Positions 5,496 to 13,514 of a stretch of 35,976 nt of DNA are shown here, piece by piece. The stretch comes from JAGMXM01 sp964458325 (GTDB lineage Bacteria; Verrucomicrobiota; Verrucomicrobiia; Limisphaerales; UBA1319), in the NCBI GenBank assembly GCA_964458325.1, contig CAYWIM010000045.1:1-35976 (forward strand), in the 5' to 3' direction. Position 1 is the first letter of the stretch; each line of letters begins with the position of its first letter. The notes beneath the pieces were generated by a model. The model was not told the origin of the DNA. It saw only the letters and a program-made list of their open reading frames with translations, and searched no databases. Made by a program: the position numbers and the translations under genes.

Positions 5496-8400
5496 ATGCT
5501 ATCCTCCATCCAAGAACTGAACGAGCTTCGGAGCGTGCTGGCCAACGCGGCCCAACCGGGGCAGCTTCGCCTGGTCATCTGCGCGGGCACGGCCTGCCAG
5601 GCCAGCGGATCCAGCGGTGTCATCCGCGCCATCAAACAGCACATCATCAGCCGCGGCCTGGTGGGGAAGATCGCCCTGCGCGTCACCGGGTGCCACGGGT
5701 TTTGCGAGATGGGGCCGTTCATCCTGACCGAGCCGCAGATGGCGTTTTACGCGCAGGTGAAGTCGGAGGATGTGCCGCGGCTTGTCGAGGCGTTGCTGGC
5801 AGGGAAATACGTCGAGGACCTGCTCTACCGCGATGCGGACTCCGGTGAGGTTTATTACCGGCGGGATGACATCCCCTTCTTCAAGTACCAGCAGCGCGAC
5901 ATTCTCGGGCTGAACCAGAAGATCGATCCGATCCGGATCCACGACTACATCGCGGAGGGCGGCTACAGCGCGCTGGCGCAGGTCCTGGCGCGGCAGGATC
6001 CGGCCTGGGTGGTCGGCGAGGTCAAGCGATCCGGGTTGCGCGGCCGCGGCGGCGGCGGATTCCCGACCGGCCAGAAGTGGGAGATGCTGGCCCGCCAATC
6101 GAGCGCCCACGGCAAGTTCCTGGTCTGCAACGCCGATGAAGGCGATCCCGGCGCCTACATGGACCGCAGCGTGCTCGAAGGCAATCCCCACAGCATCATC
6201 GAAGGCATGGCCATCGGCGCCTGCGGCACGGGCGCAACCGAAGGCATCGTGTATGTGCGGAATGAATACCCGCTGGCGATCAAGCATCTGACCATCGCGC
6301 TCCAACAGGCGCGGCAGATGGGGCTCTTGGGGCCGAACATCCTGGGGACCCGGTTCGCCTTCGACATCCAGATCGTCCGCGGTGCCGGCGCGTTTGTCTG
6401 CGGCGAGGAGACGGCTCTGATCCGATCGATCGAAGGCAAGATGGGCGAGCCGCGCCAGCGCCCCCCTTACCCGGTCCATCGCGGCATCGATGGCCGGCCC
6501 ACCGCCATCAACAACGTCGAGACCTGGGCCAATATCCCCCTGCTCTTCCGGCGCGGGGCCGAGGCCTACGCGAAGACGGGCACCCCCAACAACTCGGGCA
6601 CCAAAATCTTCAGCTTGGTCGGCAAGATCAAGAACACCGGCCTGGTCGAGGTGCCCATGGGGATGACCATCCGGCAGATCGTCTACGACATCGGCGGCGG
6701 GCCATCCGGCAAGGCCAAAATCAAGGCCGTCCAGACCGGCGGACCCTCGGGCGGCTGCATCCCGGCCGACAAGTTCGATCTGCCCATCGACTACGACACG
6801 CTCGCCGCCGCCGGTTCCATCATGGGATCGGGCGGCATGATCGTGATGGACGACAACACATGCATGGTCGACGTCGCCCGGTATTTCATGAACTTCCTTA
6901 AGGACGAGTCCTGCGGGAAATGCTTCACCTGCCGGAAGGGGACGCAGCGGATGTTCGAGATCCTCGATGACGTCTCGAAGGGCAAAGGGACGATCGCCCA
7001 GCTCGAGCTCCTCCAGGAGCTGGCCCTGGTGGTCAAGGACTCGACCATGTGCGGCCTGGGCCAGACCGCCTCGAACCCGGTGCTGAGCACGCTCCGCTAC
7101 TTTGCGGGCGAGTACCGAAGGCACGTCGAGGACAAGCGATGCGACGCCTTCGTGTGCAAAGAACTGATGGGCCCGCCCTGCCAGTCGGCGTGCCCGGTCG
7201 ACACCGAGGCATGGCGGTATGTCGCGCTGATCGAGAAAGGCGATTACGAGGGGGCCTATCAGGTCATCCGCCAGGCCAATCCGTTTCCATCCGTCTGCGC
7301 CCGGGTCTGCGATCGGAAATGCGAGACGCGCTGCACGCTGGCCGCGAGCGGCGGGCAAGCGGTAAGCGTTCGCGCCTTGAAACGCTTCGTCGCCGACCGG
7401 GTCGATCCTTCCATTTACACCCCCGCCCGAGCGCCTCGATCAGGCAAGGACGCCCGGCGTGTCGCCATTGTGGGCGCCGGCCCGGCCGGGATCTCCGCCG
7501 CTCATTACCTCTCCCTCCTCGGCCACCAGGTGACGCTCTTCGAAGCGGCCCAGGAGCCGGGCGGCATGCTCGTCAGCTGCATCCCCGCCTATCGCTTGCC
7601 CCGCGATAAGGTGCGCCAGGACATCGCGTCCCTCCTCAATGACCAGATCCGGTTCGAGCCCGGCAAGAGGCTGGGACGCGACCTCACGATCGACGGTCTC
7701 TTCGGGGGCGGTTTCGCGGCCATCTTCCTGGCCATCGGCGCGGACAAGAGCTGGCGGCTCGATCTCGAGGGCGAGAATGTCCGCGGCGTCTATTCATCGA
7801 TGCAGTTTTTGAAGGCCTTCAACCTCGAGGGGATCGAGCTGGCCCAAGGCAACGTCGGGATCATCGGCGGGGGCAACTCGGCGGTCGATGCCGCGCGGGT
7901 GGCGATCCGCCAGAAACAGGTCGAGAGCGTCACTCTCTTCTATCGGCGAACGTGCCGCGAGATGCCGGCCTACGCCGAGGAAGTCGAGGCGGCCCTCGAG
8001 GAGGGCATCCATCTCGAGACGCTGGTGTCGCCCGTCAAGATTCGGTACATCGACGCGGCGATCCGCGAAGGCGTCCGTGTCGAGTCGTTTGTCCAGCCGA
8101 TCCAGATCGATATCAAGAACGGGCATCTGGCTGGCATCAAATGCATTCGGAACCGCCTGGCCGAGATGGACCCGAGCGGCCGGCGAAGGCCCGTCGCCAT
8201 CCCTGGCAGTGAGTTCGCCGTGTTCCTCGACACGCTGATCGCGGCCATCGGGGAGCGGCCCGACAGCGAGTGCGTGGCTGGCATGGGGCTCGAGATCGAC
8301 AGCAGCGGTCGGGTTCGAGTCGATCCGCGCACCCTGGCCGCGAGCCGGCCGGGCGTGTTTGCCGGGGGCGACCTGGTCACCGGCCCGAACACTGTGGTCG

Positions 8401-8732
8401 ATGCCATTGCTGCCGGCAAACAGGCGGCGGCCGTCATCGGCCGGTTTCTCGAGGGGAAACCCCTCGTGGCGTCCTCGCAGCAGGTCGTGCCTTCGGCATA
8501 CGTGCCGCCTTCCGCCTTCGCGGACGAAGACCTGGCCGAGGCCAAGCGCGAGGAGTGCGCGGCGCTGCCGGCCGAGAGCCGAAGCAAGAGCTTTGCCGAA
8601 GTCGAGCTGGCATTGTCCGCGGACCAGGCCACGCGCGAGGCGCGCCGCTGCCTGCGGTGCGATCTGCGTTTCACTCACCCCCCCAGCGAGCAGCCGGCCG
8701 CCTGCGCCGCCCATCAGGAGTCATTGGCATGA
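5496..8732 (+). CDS. NuoF/HydB-GltD fusion flavoprotein (NAD(P)H oxidoreductase subunit)
   Basis: This 1078-residue, three-part protein starts at ATG 5496, 14 bases after the NuoE stop. Residues 1-105 are a thioredoxin-like [2Fe-2S] domain (CAGTAC near 29, CHGFC) as in HydB. Residues about 110-540 are NuoF: the FMN/NADH glycine-rich loop RGRGGGGFPTG near 182, the CGEET segment, an SLBB region, and the SCGKCFTCRKG [4Fe-4S] motif near 472. From about 556 it continues as GltD/NfnB: cysteines for two [4Fe-4S] clusters (CQSACP and CARVCDRKCETRC), an FAD-binding GAGPAG near 660, an NAD(P)-binding GGGNSAVDAAR near 791, and a C-terminal FAD segment GGDLVTGPNTVVDA. It ends in a CLRC motif. Fusing both NAD(P)H-reacting modules in one chain suggests flavin-based electron bifurcation or transhydrogenation, related to the HydABC, Nfn and Stn families. 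The domain calls are secure; direction of flow and acceptors are inferred. Confidence 0.9.
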   Translation: MLSSIQELNELRSVLANAAQPGQLRLVICAGTACQASGSSGVIRAIKQHIISRGLVGKIALRVTGCHGFCEMGPFILTEPQMAFYAQVKSEDVPRLVEALLAGKYVEDLLYRDADSGEVYYRRDDIPFFKYQQRDILGLNQKIDPIRIHDYIAEGGYSALAQVLARQDPAWVVGEVKRSGLRGRGGGGFPTGQKWEMLARQSSAHGKFLVCNADEGDPGAYMDRSVLEGNPHSIIEGMAIGACGTGATEGIVYVRNEYPLAIKHLTIALQQARQMGLLGPNILGTRFAFDIQIVRGAGAFVCGEETALIRSIEGKMGEPRQRPPYPVHRGIDGRPTAINNVETWANIPLLFRRGAEAYAKTGTPNNSGTKIFSLVGKIKNTGLVEVPMGMTIRQIVYDIGGGPSGKAKIKAVQTGGPSGGCIPADKFDLPIDYDTLAAAGSIMGSGGMIVMDDNTCMVDVARYFMNFLKDESCGKCFTCRKGTQRMFEILDDVSKGKGTIAQLELLQELALVVKDSTMCGLGQTASNPVLSTLRYFAGEYRRHVEDKRCDAFVCKELMGPPCQSACPVDTEAWRYVALIEKGDYEGAYQVIRQANPFPSVCARVCDRKCETRCTLAASGGQAVSVRALKRFVADRVDPSIYTPARAPRSGKDARRVAIVGAGPAGISAAHYLSLLGHQVTLFEAAQEPGGMLVSCIPAYRLPRDKVRQDIASLLNDQIRFEPGKRLGRDLTIDGLFGGGFAAIFLAIGADKSWRLDLEGENVRGVYSSMQFLKAFNLEGIELAQGNVGIIGGGNSAVDAARVAIRQKQVESVTLFYRRTCREMPAYAEEVEAALEEGIHLETLVSPVKIRYIDAAIREGVRVESFVQPIQIDIKNGHLAGIKCIRNRLAEMDPSGRRRPVAIPGSEFAVFLDTLIAAIGERPDSECVAGMGLEIDSSGRVRVDPRTLAASRPGVFAGGDLVTGPNTVVDAIAAGKQAAAVIGRFLEGKPLVASSQQVVPSAYVPPSAFADEDLAEAKREECAALPAESRSKSFAEVELALSADQATREARRCLRCDLRFTHPPSEQPAACAAHQESLA

Positions 8733-9406
8733 TCTCTCTCACCATCAACGGCATCCCCGTCGAGGTCGAGCCGGGCACGACCCTGCTCGAAGCCGCCAAT
8801 TATCTCGGGATTCCCATCCCCACGCTCTGCCATCACGAGGGATTGTCTCCCTATGGCGCATGCCGTCTCTGCCTCGTCGAGATCGGCGTCCCGCCTCGAA
8901 CCCGTCTGGTTTCGTCCTGCTCGTATCCAGCCGAGCCCGGGCTCCGAGTGCGCACGGGCTCGGAGCGCGTTCTGCGCGCGCGGCGAATGGTGATCGAGCT
9001 CCTGCTGGCGACGTGCCCGCAGTCGAAGGTCATTCAGGACCTGGCCTCGGCGCACGGCATTCGACAGCAGCGGTTCCGGCAGGAGCACGAGGATTGCATC
9101 CTGTGCGGCCTCTGCGTGCGGGTCTGCTCCGAACAGATGATGGCCGGCGCCATCGGTTTCCGCAGCCGCGGCCAGGGCCGAACCATCGGCACCCCTTTCG
9201 ACAAGAAATCTGAGGTCTGCCGGTTGTGCGGGGCCTGCATGTACATCTGCCCCGCCTGCCAGCTCCGATGCACGTTCAGCGAGCCGGACAAGGCGATCTG
9301 CGGCGCATGCGCCAACATCCCCGCCCCCTGCGTGAGCAGCGGCCAACACGACGATCTGATGTGCTACATGAATCCCTGTGCAGCTTGCGAAATCGCAAAA
9401 ACCTAA
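8729..9406 (+). CDS. NuoG/HydA-like ferredoxin subunit lacking the hydrogenase domain
   Basis: This 225-residue protein has an ATG overlapping the previous stop by four bases. Residues 1-78 form a plant-type [2Fe-2S] ferredoxin fold (LTINGIPVEVEPGTTLLEAA, with Cys at CHHEG, GACRLC and SSC). The His-ligated [4Fe-4S] site usual in NuoG/HydA is not evident; that region reads LLLATCPQSKVI. Two [4Fe-4S] clusters follow: CILCGLCVRVC and CRLCGACMYICPAC. The tail carries more cysteines (CGAC, CMNPCAAC). No H-cluster or molybdopterin domain follows, so it is a stand-alone electron-relay subunit. It probably carries electrons between the NuoF-GltD fusion and a partner, perhaps the FMN protein encoded next or free ferredoxin. 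Confident as an iron-sulfur subunit; partner inferred. Confidence 0.85.
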   Translation: MISLTINGIPVEVEPGTTLLEAANYLGIPIPTLCHHEGLSPYGACRLCLVEIGVPPRTRLVSSCSYPAEPGLRVRTGSERVLRARRMVIELLLATCPQSKVIQDLASAHGIRQQRFRQEHEDCILCGLCVRVCSEQMMAGAIGFRSRGQGRTIGTPFDKKSEVCRLCGACMYICPACQLRCTFSEPDKAICGACANIPAPCVSSGQHDDLMCYMNPCAACEIAKT

Positions 9407-9419
9407 ACACCCACCCACC

Positions 9420-11009
9420 ATGTCTCTGACCTTCTCCAAGATCAACGCCTCCGCGGCCACCCTGACCAAAAACCGCACCGAAACCTCCGTGGTCCCGGCT
9501 TCGGGCATGTGTGTGACCTGCGTCGACGGCTGCATCGGCATGTGCGAGATCGGCAAATCGGCCTATCGCGGCCACGAGGTGATCTACCCGCAGCCCTTCG
9601 GGGTGATCACCACCGCCGCCGAGAAGTCCTATCCTGTGGATTACTCGCACTTCAACATCATGGGCACCATCGTGGGCGCTCATGGGATCGATGCCGACAG
9701 CGATAAGGCCATCTTCCCCGCGGTCGATCTCACGGTGGTCATCGGCCATGACCGCGGCATCAAGCTCCGATACCCGTGGGCGATCCCGGGGATCGGATCG
9801 ACCAACGTCGCTAAGAACAACTGGGAGGGGCTCGCGATCGGCTCGGCCCTGGCCGGCACCGGCCTCACCATCGGCGAGAATGTCGTGGGCATGGATCCCC
9901 AGTCCGTCATCAAGAACGGACGGATCGTCGACACCGCCGACCTGAAACGGCGCGTCAAGCTCTACCAGCAATACCAGCGCGACGGCTACGGCATGATCGT
10001 CGTCCAGGCCAACGTCGAGGATACCCGCCTCGGCGCCCAGGAATACGCCATCGAAAAGCTCGGCGTCCAGTGCGTCGAGCTCAAGTGGGGGCAGGGCGCC
10101 AAGAACATCGGCGGCGAGGTCAAGATCCGCGAGCTCAAGAAAGCCCAGCTGCTGGCTGAACGCGGCTACATCGTCCTGCCCAACCCGCACGATCCCGATG
10201 TCATCAAGGCCTTCGAGCACGGCGCGTTCAAGGAGTTCGAGCGGCACTCGCGTGTCGGCATTCTCACCGAGGAATCCTTCGCCAGCCGGATCGCCGAGCT
10301 GCGCAAGGCAGGCGCAAAATATATCTTCCTCAAGACCGGCGCGTACCGCCCCGCCAACCTGGCTCGAGCGATCGTCTATGCCACAAAATACAAGCTCGAT
10401 CTGCTGACGGTCGACGGCGCAGGCGGCGGCACGGGCATGAGCCCGTGGCGGATGATGAACGAGTGGGGCATGCCGCCCGTCTACCTCCACTCGCTCCTCC
10501 ACCAGTATGCGGGCCGGCTCTCGAGCCAAGGCAAAACGCTTCCTGCATTGGCCGTCGCCGGCGGTTTCTCCTTCGAAGATCACATCTTCAAGGCCCTGGC
10601 TCTGGGTGCGCCCTTCGTCAAGCTGGTCGGCATGGCGCGAGCGCCCATCGCCGCCGCCATGGTGGGCAAGACGATCGGCCACGCCATCGAGGAGCAGCAG
10701 GTGCCCGTCTATATCGAGCGCTTCGGCACCACCAAGGACGACATCTTCGTCACCGCCAGCTCGCTGCGCAAAGAGCTGGGCAACGGCGATTTCGACCTCC
10801 TGCCCACCGGCGCCATCGGGCTCTACACCTACTACGAACGCCTCGCCCAGGGCCTGCGCCAGCTCATGGCCGGCACCCGCAAGTTCGCCACCCAGCACAT
10901 CTCGCGCAACGACATCGCCGCCCTGACCCACCAAGCGGCCTCGATCTCCGGCATCCAATACATCATGGATGTCGATCGGGAGGAGATCGATGGGATCCTG
11001 AACAGCTAG
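9420..11009 (+). CDS. Archaeal-type glutamate-synthase-like FMN protein, lacking amidotransferase and 3Fe-4S motifs
   Basis: This 529-residue protein starts at ATG 9420, 13 bases after the previous stop. It corresponds to the central FMN/TIM-barrel domain of glutamate synthase large subunit (GGGTGMSPWR segment, then an AVAGGFSFEDHIFKALALGA phosphate-site region). There is no N-terminal glutamine amidotransferase and no C-terminal GxGxG domain. The cysteine-rich loop that binds [3Fe-4S] in classical GltB, expected just after the ALALGA segment, is absent. Instead the N-terminus has four cysteines, at 31, 34, 38 and 42 (GMCVTCVDGCIGMCEIG), likely a different cluster. This matches the 'FMN-binding glutamate synthase family' of archaea and anaerobes. 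Placement behind NuoE/F-GltD/G suggests that it receives electrons from that complex. Substrate (2-oxoglutarate plus ammonia or glutamine, or something else) is unproven. Confidence 0.85.
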   Translation: MSLTFSKINASAATLTKNRTETSVVPASGMCVTCVDGCIGMCEIGKSAYRGHEVIYPQPFGVITTAAEKSYPVDYSHFNIMGTIVGAHGIDADSDKAIFPAVDLTVVIGHDRGIKLRYPWAIPGIGSTNVAKNNWEGLAIGSALAGTGLTIGENVVGMDPQSVIKNGRIVDTADLKRRVKLYQQYQRDGYGMIVVQANVEDTRLGAQEYAIEKLGVQCVELKWGQGAKNIGGEVKIRELKKAQLLAERGYIVLPNPHDPDVIKAFEHGAFKEFERHSRVGILTEESFASRIAELRKAGAKYIFLKTGAYRPANLARAIVYATKYKLDLLTVDGAGGGTGMSPWRMMNEWGMPPVYLHSLLHQYAGRLSSQGKTLPALAVAGGFSFEDHIFKALALGAPFVKLVGMARAPIAAAMVGKTIGHAIEEQQVPVYIERFGTTKDDIFVTASSLRKELGNGDFDLLPTGAIGLYTYYERLAQGLRQLMAGTRKFATQHISRNDIAALTHQAASISGIQYIMDVDREEIDGILNS

Positions 11010-11023
11010 CGGCAAGCCGCCGA

Positions 11024-11065
11024 TCGAGCCCCCTCGATCCGGGCATCCTCAGGAGCGGGGCTCGA
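11024..11065. terminator. Hairpin between convergent genes
   Basis: Arms TCGAGCCCC (11024-11032) and GGGGCTCGA (11057-11065) pair perfectly, with further inner pairing of CTC and GAG. The hairpin lies between the convergent stops of the FMN protein (11009) and the NAD(P)HX repair gene (11071). No long T-run follows, so it may be a weak or bidirectional terminator. Confidence 0.5.
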
Positions 11066-11070
11066 CATTA

Positions 11071-12519
11071 TCAGCCGCCTCCGGCTGGGCGCACCTCGAT
11101 CCGGCTCGCGACCTCGGTCCCCAGCCGGCCCGCTAGATCTTCGGTCGTCCACGAGCTGCCCTCGCGCTCGAGCGTGTCCGCACACGCTCCATGCTGCCAG
11201 ACTCCGTATCGAATCGCCTGCTCCGATCGCTCCGCAAGCGCCGGCTGCGCCAGCAAGCCGCCCAGATATCCCGCCAGCAAATCCCCGCTCCCGCCCTGCG
11301 CAAGCCCCGGATTGCCCGAGCTATTGACATACACCGGCCCCGACGACCGCCCCACCAGCGTCTGATGCCCTTTCAAAACGACCCAGCAATCTCCGAGCCG
11401 TTGCGAGAGCCCGCGCACGGCCCCGAGCCGGTCGGATTGCACTGCATCCGGCGTTGTCTTGAGCAGCCGCGCCGCCTCCCCCGGATGCGGCGTGATCACC
11501 CGGCACGACTGGGTTACCACCGGCCCTTCGGCCAGCCAGTCCAGCGCCGATGCGTCGACGACCATCGGGATCGATATCGTGCGCCACCACCGGCGCAGAT
11601 CCGCCTGCCAATCGCGCGACAGGTTCTGCGCCGCCAAGCCCGGCCCCACCACCAGCGCGCTGGCCGTCTCCGGAAATGGCTGGCCCGCCACCCACGGGCG
11701 GACCATCGCCGCCTGGCTCTGCGACGCCACGGCATTGTACACATCCGGCGCCGTCAGCACGGTCACCAACCCCGGACGCGCCCGCAACGCCCCTCGCATC
11801 GCCAGCACCGCCGCCCCATGATACCCCAGGCTGCCCGCCATCACTGCCACCTGTCCGAAAAGCCCCTTGTGACCCGCCACGGGCCGCACCGGCGGCAGAT
11901 CGATGAAATCCTCCGGCGCCGTCCATTGCAGGTCACCCGAACCGGGCATCCCGGCCAGCCCGATGTCCGATGCCACCTCGAGCCGCCCCACATACGGCCA
12001 TGCGCCTGCCTCGATCAGCCCCCGTTTGGGCGCCCCCATCGCCACGGTAATGCTCGCCTTCACCGACGCGCCCATCGCCTGCCCCGTGTCCGCGTTCAAT
12101 CCTGATGGGACATCCACCGACACGATCCGCCGGGCGCTCGAATTGAGCCGCTCGACCCACTCGATCCACGCGCCCTCGAGCGGCCGATTCAGCCCGATGC
12201 CAAACAGGCCGTCGATCACCCAGGCCGGCCGCGCCGCCAGACGCTTCTCGAGCGCACCCCAGTCCGCCGCCGGATCCTGCACATTCAACACGTCGACCGC
12301 GCGGTCGCCTAATTGCAGGGCCGCCTGCCGCGCATCCTCCCCGTTGTGCCCCTGGCCGGCCAAGACCAGAACCGATTCTCCCGGCCGGCTCCACCTCCGA
12401 ATCTGCGCAGCCAGGGCACCGCCCGCGCGCCGGATCACCTCCTCCTCCGTGCGCCCTGACGCCCACGTCCCTCGCTCCCACTCGCGCATCTGCGCAATAC
12501 TGATCACCGGTATCGACAT
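11071..12519 (-). CDS. nnr: Bifunctional NAD(P)H-hydrate epimerase / ADP-dependent dehydratase
   Basis: This 482-residue cytosolic enzyme repairs hydrated NAD(P)H. The start chosen is ATG at 12519; an in-frame start 14 codons earlier would run into the divergent promoter region. Residues 1-205 are the YjeF N-terminal epimerase domain: GQGHNGEDARQAA, DGLFGIGLNRPL, VDVPSGLNADTG. Residues 215-482 are the ribokinase-like dehydratase: VVGPGL, ITPHPGEAARLL, VLKGHQTLV and the signature GNPGLAQGGSGDLLAG. The first loop usually reads N-N-G-G-D-G; here it is HNGED, an unusual change at the NAD(P)HX phosphate site. It faces the redox operon convergently, which is compatible with, but not proof of, a link to heavy NAD(P)H use. 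Family assignment is secure. Confidence 0.93.
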   Translation of the reverse strand: MSIPVISIAQMREWERGTWASGRTEEEVIRRAGGALAAQIRRWSRPGESVLVLAGQGHNGEDARQAALQLGDRAVDVLNVQDPAADWGALEKRLAARPAWVIDGLFGIGLNRPLEGAWIEWVERLNSSARRIVSVDVPSGLNADTGQAMGASVKASITVAMGAPKRGLIEAGAWPYVGRLEVASDIGLAGMPGSGDLQWTAPEDFIDLPPVRPVAGHKGLFGQVAVMAGSLGYHGAAVLAMRGALRARPGLVTVLTAPDVYNAVASQSQAAMVRPWVAGQPFPETASALVVGPGLAAQNLSRDWQADLRRWWRTISIPMVVDASALDWLAEGPVVTQSCRVITPHPGEAARLLKTTPDAVQSDRLGAVRGLSQRLGDCWVVLKGHQTLVGRSSGPVYVNSSGNPGLAQGGSGDLLAGYLGGLLAQPALAERSEQAIRYGVWQHGACADTLEREGSSWTTEDLAGRLGTEVASRIEVRPAGGG

Positions 12520-12572
12520 GAATCCAGTATGCGGCAAGCTCCTCTTCCGGTAAAGTGCCACATGTTGGAATC

Positions 12573-13265
12573 ATGACCGCGAACACCGAACCCGATCATT
12601 ACACGGGACCGGCCGGCTGGATCTACCAGCGCGTCCAGCGCGAGCTGCCCGCCCCGGCCCGCCCATGGGTCGCCCGCCTCCGCGCCCGCAAGCTTCTCCC
12701 CTGGATCCGCCCCGAGGATGTCGTCTTCGAATTCGGCGCCGGCCAGGGATGGAACCTCGATCAGCTCCCCTGCCGCCGGCGACTCGGGCACGATGTGGCG
12801 CAGTTCCTGGCCACCGACCTGGCCGCCGCCGGCATCGAGTTCATTCCCGATCCCGCCGCGCTGCCCCCGGGCTCCATCGACGTCGTGCTCCTCCACCATG
12901 TCCTCGAGCATGTGCGCCAGCCCGCCCTCGTCATCGACCAGGCCCGTGCATGGCTCCGCCCCGGCGGACGCCTTCTGGTCTACGTCCCCCACGAACGAGA
13001 ACGGCGTTACTTCCGCTACCGCCACGGCGAGCCCAACCACCACCTCTTCTCCTGGAACCCCCAAACCATTGGCAACCTCGTTGCCGATTCCCGTTTCCGG
13101 CTCGAATCCGTCCGGCTTCGGCGCTACGGATTCGACCGCCGCGCCGCCCGGATCGCGGTCCGGCTCCGCCTCGGCGAAACCGGCTTCCGGGGCCTCCGCA
13201 GCATCGCCCTCACCCTCCTGCCCTGCTGGGAGGTCGAGCTCGCCGCCCAGCCGGCTCGGGCCTGA
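12573..13265 (+). CDS. Class I SAM-dependent methyltransferase
   Basis: This 230-residue protein starts at ATG 12573 (a GTG at 12555 is a less likely alternative). It has the methyltransferase type-11 order. Motif I reads FEFGAGQGWNLD near residue 50. The acidic motif II is followed by a VLLHHVLEHVRQPALV segment with the typical H-x-L-E-H. Then comes RPGGRLLVYVPHERE. An N-terminal segment YTGPAGWIYQRVQRE resembles methyltransferases encoded in cell-envelope or polysaccharide clusters. The C-terminal part is strongly basic (RRYGFDRRAARIAVR). It is divergent from the NAD(P)HX repair gene with a gap of about 53 bases, which holds a TAAAGT hexamer (12551-12556) that may be a -10. No substrate can be inferred. 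Confidence 0.8.
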   Translation: MTANTEPDHYTGPAGWIYQRVQRELPAPARPWVARLRARKLLPWIRPEDVVFEFGAGQGWNLDQLPCRRRLGHDVAQFLATDLAAAGIEFIPDPAALPPGSIDVVLLHHVLEHVRQPALVIDQARAWLRPGGRLLVYVPHERERRYFRYRHGEPNHHLFSWNPQTIGNLVADSRFRLESVRLRRYGFDRRAARIAVRLRLGETGFRGLRSIALTLLPCWEVELAAQPARA

Positions 13266-13411
13266 CCTTCCACCCGGCCCCGCAACTTTCCCCCCCGGGT
13301 GTAAAACAAAAATCTTCAAAACTGCGAACGATCGCCCAACTGGGACCGGACGCACCAAGCGCCGAGGAAATTTGTCTCACACCCTTCCCGCCCGCTTCTC
13401 TCCTTCTGGGA

Positions 13412-13440
13412 TTGAAACTTCAGGCCTGACACCGTAACGT
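13412..13440 (+). promoter_or_regulatory. Candidate sigma-70 promoter of the liv operon
   Basis: TTGAAA (13412-13417), a 17-base spacer, then TAACGT (13435-13440) would start transcription near 13447, about 68 bases before the livK start. The remainder of the gap 13266-13514 shows no other clear signal. Confidence 0.4.
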
Positions 13441-13514
13441 CCGGGCAAATGCACCGGCGCGATTCGAATGTGCGCTTCGGTGGCGTGCCCGATCGGCTGG
13501 CGAGACAAAGATCT

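Noticed and set aside
5499..7358. Minus-strand frame of about 620 codons
   Set aside because: It lies wholly opposite the NuoF domain and has Asp/Gly/Ala-rich composition typical of an antisense shadow.
8729..9406. [FeFe]-hydrogenase HydA
   Set aside because: The N-terminal ferredoxin modules match, but the chain ends before any H-cluster domain.
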